Positions 15,246 through 22,096 of a DNA stretch of 59,875 nt are shown piece by piece; the first letter of the stretch is position 1; each line of letters starts with the position of its first letter. The position numbers and the translations under genes are program-made. The stretch spans positions 1-59,875 of the forward strand of contig NZ_JBEXCV010000039.1 of assembly GCF_040605455.1 (NCBI RefSeq), in the 5' to 3' direction. The notes beneath the pieces are model-generated. The model searched no databases, was not told the origin of the DNA, and worked only from the letters and a program-made list of their open reading frames with translations. Source of the stretch: Embleya sp040605455 (GTDB lineage Bacteria > Actinomycetota > Actinomycetes > Streptomycetales > Streptomycetaceae).

Positions 15246-16850
15246 GTGGATGAGATCTTGCTTCGACCTGCGGAGCTGCTGTTTCCGTCGATCGTGAACG
15301 TCGCGGTGTTGTCGATCGACGCGGACAACGAGGCCGTGCGAGTCGAGGCCCGGTGCACGACGGCCGGTGCCTCCTGTCCCGCATGCGGAACCTGGTCGAA
15401 CCGTGTTCACGGTTCCTACCTGCGGTTTCCCGCCGATATGCCGTGCGGAGGGCGGCGGTTGGTGCTGCGCCTCCGCGTTCGCCGGTTCGTCTGCCGCGGC
15501 GAGTCGTGCGCTCGGAAGACGTTCGTCGAGCAGATACCGATGCTGACCCGGCGCCACGGCCAACGGACTGAGCGCCTGCGTCACACGTTGGCCGAGGTCG
15601 GACTCGCGCTCGCCGGGCGGGCCGGCTCCCGTCTGGCTCGCGTCCGGGGGGTTTCGGTGAGCCGCAGCACGATCCTGCGGTTGGTCGAGGCCCTGCCCGA
15701 GCCGGTCGTTCCCGCCCCGCGCGTGGTCGGCGTCGACGAGTACGCAACACGCAAAGGCCGGTTCTACGGCACCGTGCTGGTCGAGGTCGAGACGCGCCGG
15801 CCGATCGACATGCTTCCCGACCGGGAGGCGGCGAGCCTGGCCGCCTGGCTGACCGAACGGCCGGGGATCGAGGTCGTATGTCGAGACCGCGCCCCGTTCT
15901 TCGCCGAGGGCGCCACTGCCGGCGCACCCCAGGCCGTCCAGGTGGCCGATCGATGGCACCTGTGGAACAACCTCGGCCAGGCCACCGAACGAAGCGTCGC
16001 GGACCACCGCGGATGCCTTCGTGTCCTGGTCCCGGACGTGCCCCGCACCGGTCCGGAACCCGGGTCGGTCGAAGTCGATCCGTCGGGCTCGCCGTGGCCC
16101 ACCGGCCACCGGTTCGCCGACCGGACTCGGGCCAACCACGCCAAGGTCCACGCGCTGTTGGCCGCCGGCAACAGCCGCCGCGCGGTCGAGAGACAACTGC
16201 GGATGACCAGTCGCACCGTGAAGCGCCTCGCCGACGCGGCCGTTCCGGAAGACCTCTTCCGGGGGCAGTGGCAGGGCCGTCCGTCCGTGCTCGACGCCTA
16301 CAAGCCCTACCTGGACGACCGCTGGAACCAGGGATGCACCAACGCGTGGAAGCTCTGGGAGGAAATCGTGCCGCTCGGCTACCGAGGCAGCTACCAGCGA
16401 GTCCGCGCGTACTTCCGCGCGAAGCGCCTCTCGCCCGATTCGCCGGCCACAACTCCACCCTCTCCTCGCACGGTTGCCGGATGGATCCTCCGCCACCCCG
16501 ACTCCCTCGACGAGGCCGAACACCTCCGGCTCAAAGCCGTTCTGGCCAACTGCCCGGAAATCAACGCCCTCACCGGCCACGTCCGATCCTTCGCGCGAAT
16601 GCTCACCGAACGCCGAGGCGAACAACTCCCGGACTGGCTCGACGCAGTCCGCCAAGACGACCTTCCCGCCCTCCACACCCTCGCCGCGGGCATCGACCGT
16701 GACCGCGACGCGGTCATCGCCGGCTTGACCCTGCCCTGGAATTCCGGCGTCGTCGAAGGACACGTCAACCGCATCAAGATGCTCAAGCGCCAGATGTTCG
16801 GCCGCGCCGGATTCACCCTGCTACGCAAGCGCGTATTGCTCGCCACCTGA
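15246..16850 (+). CDS. ISL3-family transposase
   Basis: The 534-residue transposase is full length for the ISL3 family. An N-terminal zinc finger (CPAC at 44-47, then CRGESC at 83-88) precedes an HTH region (SRSTILRLVEALP). The catalytic DDE set is visible: Asp164 in GVDEYATRKG, Asp214 in VCRDRAPFF and Glu504 in NSGVVEGHVNRIK, with the family's C-terminal MLKRQMFGRAGFTLLRKRVL. The first ATG, 15246, gives the normal N-terminus. There are no frameshifts or stops, so the element could be active. Confidence 0.95.
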   Translation: MDEILLRPAELLFPSIVNVAVLSIDADNEAVRVEARCTTAGASCPACGTWSNRVHGSYLRFPADMPCGGRRLVLRLRVRRFVCRGESCARKTFVEQIPMLTRRHGQRTERLRHTLAEVGLALAGRAGSRLARVRGVSVSRSTILRLVEALPEPVVPAPRVVGVDEYATRKGRFYGTVLVEVETRRPIDMLPDREAASLAAWLTERPGIEVVCRDRAPFFAEGATAGAPQAVQVADRWHLWNNLGQATERSVADHRGCLRVLVPDVPRTGPEPGSVEVDPSGSPWPTGHRFADRTRANHAKVHALLAAGNSRRAVERQLRMTSRTVKRLADAAVPEDLFRGQWQGRPSVLDAYKPYLDDRWNQGCTNAWKLWEEIVPLGYRGSYQRVRAYFRAKRLSPDSPATTPPSPRTVAGWILRHPDSLDEAEHLRLKAVLANCPEINALTGHVRSFARMLTERRGEQLPDWLDAVRQDDLPALHTLAAGIDRDRDAVIAGLTLPWNSGVVEGHVNRIKMLKRQMFGRAGFTLLRKRVLLAT

Positions 16851-16910
16851 TCAACGGCCCGGCTCCTGATGGTAGGACTTCGTCCACGGGAAGAAGCGAG
16901 GACGGAGGCG

Positions 16911-17432
16911 ATGCACGGCATGGACGCAGTGGTGGCGATCGGTTTGATCCGCATGGCGGCCGCAGACCGAGTTCTGGCGCCTTGGCAGCGTCCCTCGGAC
17001 GAACGACTTGTCCAATTGGGCCTGGACGCTCTTCTGGCCGACGTCGAGGCCCCCTCGCTTGCGCTCCTGGCCGGGCTCGGGCGCAACGAGTACCACGAAG
17101 CGCCCGAGCTGTTCGAGCGCGTGCTGGAGGAACTGGGTCTGCTGCCGCTGATGCCGGAGGATCTTGCCGAGGCGCGATGGATCGTGGCCCTGTGGTGGGC
17201 CCGACGGATCCTGGAGCGAGACCTTGATCCGCTATGCGGAGCCAAGCTCATCCGTCTCGAAGTCGCGGCCGAACTCGACTACCCCGACATCCTGCAGCCG
17301 ATCGTCGATCTGGCGATGATGATCGAGCCACTCGACGATCAGGCCCAGAATCAAGGGAACGTCCGGGGCGATGTCATCGCTGCAGCACAGGCCTTTCTCA
17401 ACGCAGAAACCCACCGGAGAGACAGCGCATGA
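16911..17432 (+). CDS. Hypothetical passenger gene inside the ISL3 element
   Basis: The 173-residue soluble, acidic, alpha-helical protein (DAVVAIGLIRMAAADRVL, PSDERLVQLGLDALLADV, DIAAAQ-like C-terminus) is not recognisable as any transposition function. It lies between the transposase stop and the right inverted repeat, so it moves with the element. ATG 16911 and ATG 16920 are both possible: GGAGG ends at 16908, which is close for the first and slightly far for the second. The product contains mostly Leu/Ala/Glu/Asp and no Cys-rich or membrane segment. Confidence 0.6.
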   Translation: MHGMDAVVAIGLIRMAAADRVLAPWQRPSDERLVQLGLDALLADVEAPSLALLAGLGRNEYHEAPELFERVLEELGLLPLMPEDLAEARWIVALWWARRILERDLDPLCGAKLIRLEVAAELDYPDILQPIVDLAMMIEPLDDQAQNQGNVRGDVIAAAQAFLNAETHRRDSA

Positions 17433-17493
17433 GCTGTCTCGATCGTTACCGAACGTGATTGCTCCACAGAACCTGAGGCAGAACCCGAAGTAG

Positions 17494-17527
17494 TGAACAT
17501 CTGCTGTCCGTTCTCGTGGACAAAGCC
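17494..17527 (+). repeat. 51-bp inverted repeat, right arm part 2
   Basis: The remaining 34 bases of the right arm that pairs with 13751-13801, resuming directly after the right target-site duplication of the ISL3 element. Confidence 0.7.
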
Positions 17528-17534
17528 ACCAAAA

Positions 17535-17615
17535 GCCGAAATTCCGCCCGACCTCAACGGTCGAAACGGGATCTCGTCAATTCATCTCAGGCCATCTCAA
17601 GAACGGCCCCTCTGT
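17535..17615 (-). repeat. Copy of the tRNA-Leu 3'-flank/terminator sequence
   Basis: These 81 bases match 24032-24110, the region immediately 3' of tRNA-Leu, with only a handful of substitutions and two 1-base indels. They are in the same orientation. The copied hairpin has one mismatch in its stem (GGCCAT against ACGGCC). The similarity ends at the base that corresponds to the tRNA discriminator, so no tRNA sequence is included. Confidence 0.85.
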
Positions 17616-17758
17616 GGGGCGTTCACGAGTTGGGTGTGACCTGGAACGAGTGGCCGCATGCGCGTTCGATTTCCCGCGCGGCGAATGATCGTTTCCCGTC
17701 GAGTCAACGAAGGCCTGTCGTGTCGCAGCTGCTTGCCGACCGAACCCTCCGGGCTGCT
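17616..17758. other. Gene-free spacer with 28-bp repeat copy 2 (17670-17697)
   Basis: No gene is apparent. It contains the second copy of the TTTCCCG...GAATGAT-N-GTTTCCC repeat (17670-17697; first copy 13243-13270). Confidence 0.5.
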
Positions 17759-18226
17759 TCATGCCTCACTCGCATCGCCCTCGCGGAGAGTCGATGTCGA
17801 TCGGGAGTATCGCGCTCGGACTGCTTCCACGATGTCGTGCTCGTTGGCTGCTCCGGGTTGTGCGGCCACCGTCCAAGACGTGCTGTCGAATGCCTCGAGC
17901 ACCACCAGGCAGTGGGAGAAGTCGTCGACGTCGAGTTCGGCGGCAACGAGTTGCTCAGCCGACCGCACCGCGACGACGAGAAGGAAGTGATTCGACTCGA
18001 GGCTCGTGGCGAATGTCTTCAGTTCGGGCCAGTGCAGGACGAAGCCCGTCGGGCTCGCGTGGACCATTTCCTCGAATGCGTCGATGCTCATACCGTTGGG
18101 CATGATTCCCGTTCCGTCGCATTCCAGGATGCTCCAGACCCAGTCGTTGTCCGGGATCGAGGGCAAGAGGTCCGCCAGGCGGACGTAGTTGCCCGGGCCT
18201 TGCATTCGAAATGTCGTCGAGTCCAT
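17759..18226 (-). CDS. Hypothetical small soluble protein
   Basis: The 155-residue product has no membrane segments or known motif that I recognise. It is acidic and aromatic-rich (PDNDWVWSILECDGTG, FVLHWPELKTF, LLVVAVRSAEQL, DDFSHCLVVLEAF), with a look reminiscent of barstar- or SMI1-type immunity folds, though this is only an impression. ATG 18226 is preceded by weak purine-rich sequence; the frame is open further upstream but runs into the low-complexity repeat at 18463-18597 and is unlikely to be translated. It is one of three small minus-strand genes in this part of the island. Confidence 0.5.
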   Translation of the reverse strand: MDSTTFRMQGPGNYVRLADLLPSIPDNDWVWSILECDGTGIMPNGMSIDAFEEMVHASPTGFVLHWPELKTFATSLESNHFLLVVAVRSAEQLVAAELDVDDFSHCLVVLEAFDSTSWTVAAQPGAANEHDIVEAVRARYSRSTSTLREGDASEA

Positions 18227-18635
18227 CACCGAAAAACCGTTCCGCTCGTACCGACTGGCTCTTGCGCTCACTCGCCCCGGGCTCGTGACTACACCCGGTC
18301 TGCCCTGGGCGGCGCTTCGCGACTGCCGTGCGGATGCGCCGCCGTGCCGGTGCAAAGCCGGTCCGGGTCGGATCCGATTGTCGGTCGTGATGGCAGATCC
18401 CCAATGCGTAAGGCACACCTCGGTCGCGTGACCATCTTCCCGCCCCACGATCGTGCCGATGCTCCGGGTACCGCAGCGTGTCCCAGCGAACGGCGTTGAC
18501 CGGCGCACGGATTCGGGAGCGCCCGCGCGATTGCGTGACCCGGGTGTTTGAGGCCCGATGCCCGGGCCTCCGCCGCGACTGGTTTGCGGGCGGGCCGACT
18601 GCATGTCCGGCGAACCGGGAAAGTGGTGGTTGTGG
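18227..18635. other. Intergenic spacer carrying an island repeat
   Basis: About 400 bases with no gene. The right part (18463-18597) is one of two diverged copies of a ~135-bp direct repeat. It probably holds the promoter of the 17759-18226 gene. Confidence 0.45.
18463..18597 (+). repeat. ~135-bp direct repeat, copy 1
   Basis: The sequence from CCGCAGCGTG through GGAGCGCCCGC and GCGTGACCCG to a TTTGCGGGCGGG end recurs at 19616-19750 in the same order and orientation, at roughly 75-80 percent identity by eye. Each copy lies upstream of a small minus-strand gene (17759-18226 and 19145-19513). Confidence 0.65.
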
Positions 18636-18959
18636 CTAATCCGGCCGTCGGGCAGCGGGACCCAGATCGCGGCCGTCGAGGACTTCGATGTGGGTGATGG
18701 TCGTCGTGGTGGGATCCAGGCTCAGCCAGATCACGACCTCTCCGTCACGTTCCAGCTGAGCCATGAAGGAGCAAGACGAACCCACCGGTGCAGTCAGCAG
18801 GTTGGTACACGTCGGCGAGCACGTACATGGTCCGAAATACCGCAGGTCGCCGACTACGTCGGCCAGGGCGTCATCGCCATCGGCGAGCAACAGCTCGACG
18901 ATCTCGGCGGCGAGCTTCGGGAAGACGTCTACCACCCTCGGATACTGAACTGCCGTCAT
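18636..18959 (-). CDS. Hypothetical small protein with CxC-x3-C motif
   Basis: The 107-residue product has a helical N-terminus (VVDVFPKLAAEIVELLLADG), a cysteine cluster GPCTCSPTCTNL in the middle and a beta-rich end (VGSSCSFMAQLERDGEVVIWLSLD, then THIEVLDGRDL). The ending resembles small actinomycete hypothetical proteins whose chain finishes with a HIEVLDG-type strand; I cannot assign a function. ATG 18959 is the first Met before the conserved-looking part; the upstream in-frame extension is Arg/Ser/Pro-rich and unconvincing. Confidence 0.5.
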   Translation of the reverse strand: MTAVQYPRVVDVFPKLAAEIVELLLADGDDALADVVGDLRYFGPCTCSPTCTNLLTAPVGSSCSFMAQLERDGEVVIWLSLDPTTTTITHIEVLDGRDLGPAARRPD

Positions 18960-19144
18960 GGCAAAGAACCGTACAGGTGGTGCGTCTTCCCGATCCGAGG
19001 CCAAGAGGCAAGCCGAGGGGGTCGGTTGGCTTGGGGCCCGAGTTGGTGTGATCCGCAGCGAAGTATCGAACGTGCACGCGAATTCCCGTGGTAGAGGTGA
19101 TCGTTCCCGCGAACGTGCTGAGGGAGTGCCAGGGGTCGACGGGC

Positions 19145-19513
19145 TCAGGCCGGTTCTGTGCTGCCGACAACTGTGACGGCTATCAGCGCTATCAGGTTGT
19201 CGGTCCAGCAGTCCGATTGCTTGGTGGCGACGTCGGTACCGCAGCGTGAGCAGACGAGGTTGGGGCCGTCCTGCCCGTCGAGCCCGCAGCATCCGACGCT
19301 ACGCCCGGAGTCGGGGTGCAGGGCGGTACCCGGCACGTCGTCGGGATGCAGGATGAACCGGGTGGCGTCGTGGTTGATCGCATAGGTGCCCTGCGCCACC
19401 GCCGGGTCGGCGATGCGGTGGTCGAAGAGGACATCGCCGGGCGGGGCAGCCTGTGCTTCACGAAGATCGTTGGTGAGACGGTGTTCGCAGTTCGTGCAGG
19501 TGAAGACGGTCAC
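19145..19513 (-). CDS. Small zinc-ribbon-like hypothetical protein, related to the 13935-15041 gene
   Basis: The 122-residue product repeats the cysteine layout of the larger gene at 13935: an N-terminal FTCTNCEHRLTNDL (CxxC), then PGTALHPDSGRSVGCCGLDGQDGPN, CSRCGTDVATKQSDC. The match to GTVLIPEKGGGYCCGLDWGDGPNM split around residue 85, CEACGLPVANRIDDC is clear. It ends shortly after, so it is only the module without the Trp/Pro-rich tail. The start is a GTG at 19513 without a strong ribosome-binding site. Confidence 0.6.
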   Translation of the reverse strand: MTVFTCTNCEHRLTNDLREAQAAPPGDVLFDHRIADPAVAQGTYAINHDATRFILHPDDVPGTALHPDSGRSVGCCGLDGQDGPNLVCSRCGTDVATKQSDCWTDNLIALIAVTVVGSTEPA

Positions 19514-20013
19514 CAGGGCATTGTGCCGGGTTCAGTCACACCCGGCTGTGGTGGGTTGTCCCTGAGCTGTGTGAGCCGAACGGCATCGACCCGGTCGCCG
19601 GAGCCGTGCTGGTGCTCCGGGGTCCGCAGCGTGCTCCGGCGAACGCCGTCGACCGCCGCAACGGATCCCGGAGCGCCCGCAGGACTGCGTGACCCGAGTG
19701 TTCGAACCCTGACTCCCGAGCCTGCACTGCGGTTGGCCCGCAGGCGGGTTCGGTGCCACGTGATCTCCGGGAGTTCACCTTCCTGATAAGGGAGTTGCCG
19801 AAGAACGAATCGCTCCGAGAATGGGCGCGAGGGGTATTGGGAACGTTCTTCGGATCGAACGGACGTCACCGCTCGCGAGATTTCTCGAACGGATATCCGA
19901 TGCGGTGCCCCCATGAAATGGGTACCCCTTTTCCATTGTTTGCGGTTCGGCTGCAAGGGGCGTCTGCGTGTCTCTACGATATTGAGGGACGTCGACACGG
20001 TTCGGAGGGTCGC
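19514..20013. other. Spacer with repeat copy 2 and a lower-GC promoter region
   Basis: About 500 bases without a gene that I believe. 19616-19750 is copy 2 of the ~135-bp repeat. From about 19790 GC content drops noticeably, consistent with the promoter and leader of the gene at 20014. Confidence 0.45.
19616..19750 (+). repeat. ~135-bp direct repeat, copy 2
   Basis: Partner of 18463-18597 (same orientation). It lies about 100 bases upstream of the start of the small zinc-ribbon gene. Confidence 0.65.
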
Positions 20014-20580
20014 ATGCTCGAAGAGGACCAGGTACCCGAATGGGACGCGTGGTCGGGCGAACTCCGGGAGTTCATGGACTTTCACGCCGCCCGGGTCGCC
20101 GACATGAGGACATCCCGGGATCGCCTGCTGGCGGAAGTCGCCGCCCTGGACGAGAGGTTGGTGCAGGCGGAGGCGAGCCTGCGGCATCTGAACGACATGC
20201 TCGCCGAGTTCAAGGCGGGGAGCCGGACGCCCGACCCCCCGGAGCCCGATCACCACCCCACCACCTGCGACGACGAAGAACCACGGGGTCCCGGTCCCGC
20301 TTCTCGGGGCGTGCCCGCGGAACGCAGGAATGGTCGTCCCACGGGAACGGGGCTGAAATCCGGGCAGTTGGCGCAGGCGGTGCTGCGGGTGTTGGCGACG
20401 TCAGGCAGGCCGATGCGGGCGCGTGAGATCACCGAGGCCCTGGGCCGGCCGACGCACCGCAAGAAGGTGGAGACGACCCGCGTCACGGCGAAGAGGCTGG
20501 CTACGCAGGGCAAGCTCGTGGAGGTCGAGCCCGGCCTGTTCCGTATGGCCAATCCACTTCGGGGGGGTGGCGTGAAGTGA
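20014..20580 (+). CDS. Coiled-coil plus winged-helix DNA-binding protein
   Basis: The 188-residue protein has an N-terminal helical/coiled-coil part (RDRLLAEVAALDERLVQAEA, then RHLNDMLAEFKAG, residues about 35-70), a Pro/Arg-rich linker, and a C-terminal winged helix at about 120-182. The wing domain reads LAQAVLRVLATSGRPMRARE, ITEALGRPTHRKKVETTRVT and LVEVEPGLFRMA. The layout suits a regulator or an accessory DNA-binding subunit. ATG 20014 has GGAGG at 20004-20008. It lies next to the XRE/recombinase/transposase group, so a role in mobility or its control is plausible. Confidence 0.6.
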   Translation: MLEEDQVPEWDAWSGELREFMDFHAARVADMRTSRDRLLAEVAALDERLVQAEASLRHLNDMLAEFKAGSRTPDPPEPDHHPTTCDDEEPRGPGPASRGVPAERRNGRPTGTGLKSGQLAQAVLRVLATSGRPMRAREITEALGRPTHRKKVETTRVTAKRLATQGKLVEVEPGLFRMANPLRGGGVK

Positions 20581-20619
20581 TATTCGATGCCCCTCGTCGG
20601 GATGAGGGGAGACAGGAGA

Positions 20620-20652
20620 GGCGCCGACGGGATTAAGGGTCCCGCCGGCGCC
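20620..20652. terminator. Strong bidirectional hairpin between convergent genes
   Basis: GGCGCCGACGGGA at 20620-20632 pairs with TCCCGCCGGCGCC at 20640-20652 (one mismatch), 7-nt loop. It separates the plus-strand winged-helix gene from the minus-strand XRE gene. A weaker hairpin CCCCTC/GAGGGG lies just upstream. Confidence 0.7.
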
Positions 20653-20728
20653 GGTGACGTGGTCCCATCTATGGGTTCACGCATTCCCGAGACTAGGGCA
20701 ATTCGGCTCGTCTCGTGGGTCGCGTGGC

Positions 20729-21094
20729 CTAATTCGTCGTCCCCGGATCCGATACGGAACGGGGACGGGAAGGCCGGTCCTCATGCGCGACATGCGCTTT
20801 TGCCGTGAACGACGGATACAACGCGACCCCCAGGAACGCCTCGAGTCGGGAGACCGTGGCGACGTCGGGCCACGCGGCCCCGGCGAGGAGGTTGGCGATC
20901 GTCTGCCGGTTCACGCCCGAGCCGATCGCGGTCTGACGCAGGCTCAGGTCCCGTTGTCCCATGAGGGTACGCAGACGCCGGGCGATGGTTTGGACCACGG
21001 CCGCGGCGATGTCGGTGATGTCGGCTTCGGGCCAGGATTCGGGATCGCGGGCCAGCTCGAGAGGGCTTCGTTGCCGCGTCACACCTCCGACCAT
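20729..21094 (-). CDS. XRE-type helix-turn-helix regulator
   Basis: The 121-residue protein has an HTH of the XRE/Cro type at about 50-90: RRLRTLMGQRDLSLRQTAIG then SGVNRQTIANLLAGAAWPDV and ATVSRLEAFLGVALYP. It is short, with no sensor domain. It is divergent from the recombinase-fold gene at 21170, so it probably controls that promoter and its own. ATG 21094 has AAGGAG upstream, about 9 nt away. Confidence 0.75.
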   Translation of the reverse strand: MVGGVTRQRSPLELARDPESWPEADITDIAAAVVQTIARRLRTLMGQRDLSLRQTAIGSGVNRQTIANLLAGAAWPDVATVSRLEAFLGVALYPSFTAKAHVAHEDRPSRPRSVSDPGTTN

Positions 21095-21169
21095 GTGGTT
21101 GCACTCCTTCGTGTGGTTGTGGCGACCGATCCCTGGTCCGGCCGGTTGACTAGCACCTTTACTTTCGCC
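21095..21169. promoter_or_regulatory. Divergent promoter between XRE regulator and recombinase-fold gene
   Basis: This 75-bp gap must contain both promoters. TTGACT at 21146-21151 is a possible -35. The AT-richest word, AGCACCTTTACTTT (21152-21165), ends only 4 bases before ATG 21170, which has no ribosome-binding site, so the downstream mRNA may be leaderless. The XRE protein probably binds here. Confidence 0.45.
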
Positions 21170-22096
21170 ATGACGCTCGGCGAGGAGGTCTCACGGCGAA
21201 TCGCCGGCTATCGACCCCGCATGCCCGCGCACGTGTGGGTGAGGGTGGGCCCACAGGTGCGGGCGGTGGTGGCCGCCGCCCGACCGGCGACGCCCGATCA
21301 GGCCCGCCAGGCGATGCACGCCCTCGCCCGGTTGGCGTCGTGGGCCGACGCCGGCGGAATCCCGCCGGAGCCGGACCTGTGGTTGCGCACCGAGACCATC
21401 GACGCGTTCGTCCTGGCCGGTTGCGCGAGCCGAAGCCCTCGCTCGGCGGTGACCTACCGCTCGATGCTGCGGCGGTTGCGCGATGCCCTGGTCTGGGTCC
21501 GGCGGGGCGAGGCGCCACCGGTGAGGATGGCCGTCCCCACACCCCGAATCGCCCCCTACGACATCGGCGAGATGAGTGAACTCCGCTGCTGGGCACGGTT
21601 GTTGCCCGGCCAAAGGCGAGCGGACGCACTCGGGCTCCTCGCGCTGGGCGCCGGATGCGGCCTCGCTCCGGGGGAGATCGTCGCCGCCCGGGGCACCGAC
21701 TTTCGGGTGACCGGCAACGGGGCGGTCGTGTTCGACCCGCCCGGGCGGGGACGACCGCTCGCCTGCCGGGCCGACTGGGAGGACGAGTTGGCCGAACTCG
21801 TGGCCGAGGCGGGTCCGTTGCCCCTCTTCCGGCCGGGGCGCACGACGGCGGCCTCGCGGAACCTGATCGGTAACTGGTGCACGCGAACCCGCACCGACCG
21901 GCGTCTGCCGCGTCTGTCCACCCGCCGACTGCGAGCGACGTGGATCGTCGATCTCCTCACCGACCGCATCGACCACGCGGTGATCGCGGAAGCCGCCGGG
22001 ATGGCCTCGCCGGCCGCGTTGGCCGCCTACCACCGCTTCGTCCCCGAACTGGGCGAGACCGAGGCACTGGCTCTGTTGCGTGGGCATCGCCCGTGA
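21170..22096 (+). CDS. Tyrosine-recombinase-fold protein with degenerate catalytic residues
   Basis: The 308-residue protein has the overall order of a tyrosine recombinase: an N-terminal helical SAM-like domain (residues 40-115) and a C-terminal domain with box I LGLLALGAGCGLAPGEIVAA and box II LSTRRLRATWIVDLL then AEAAGMASPAALAAYHRF. The box I Arg (GLR in active enzymes) is Ala166, the box II first His is missing and the second is Ala256; only Arg255 and Tyr287 remain. It is therefore unlikely to cleave DNA and may act as a DNA-binding partner. Its stop overlaps the transposase start (TGATG), so both are made together. There is no clear ribosome-binding site at ATG 21170. Confidence 0.7.
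   Translation: MTLGEEVSRRIAGYRPRMPAHVWVRVGPQVRAVVAAARPATPDQARQAMHALARLASWADAGGIPPEPDLWLRTETIDAFVLAGCASRSPRSAVTYRSMLRRLRDALVWVRRGEAPPVRMAVPTPRIAPYDIGEMSELRCWARLLPGQRRADALGLLALGAGCGLAPGEIVAARGTDFRVTGNGAVVFDPPGRGRPLACRADWEDELAELVAEAGPLPLFRPGRTTAASRNLIGNWCTRTRTDRRLPRLSTRRLRATWIVDLLTDRIDHAVIAEAAGMASPAALAAYHRFVPELGETEALALLRGHRP

Larger units (their letters stand above)
15125..17485 (+). mobile_element. Complete ISL3-family element with passenger gene
   Basis: The element is 2361 bp. The left end begins GGTTCTGGCCCAAGTTTTGT at 15125 and the right end, read inward from 17485, begins GGTTCTGCCTCAGGTTCTGT, so terminal inverted repeats match at 16 of 20 bases and continue for a few more (TGGA). Flanking it are identical 8-bp direct repeats CGAAGTAG at 15117-15124 and 17486-17493, the duplication length typical of ISL3 elements. 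It contains a full-length transposase and one extra gene (16911-17432). Intact ends and target duplication suggest recent insertion. It landed inside the right arm of the 51-bp inverted repeat. Confidence 0.88.

Noticed and set aside
16881..16896. A possible ISL3 right end (CGTCCACGGGAAGAAGC)
   Set aside because: It matches the left end poorly and has no flanking duplication. The end at 17485 matches at 16 of 20 bases and has a perfect 8-bp target repeat.
19680..19725. A GTTCGAA word that looks like a tRNA T-loop
   Set aside because: No acceptor, D or anticodon arm can be built around it.
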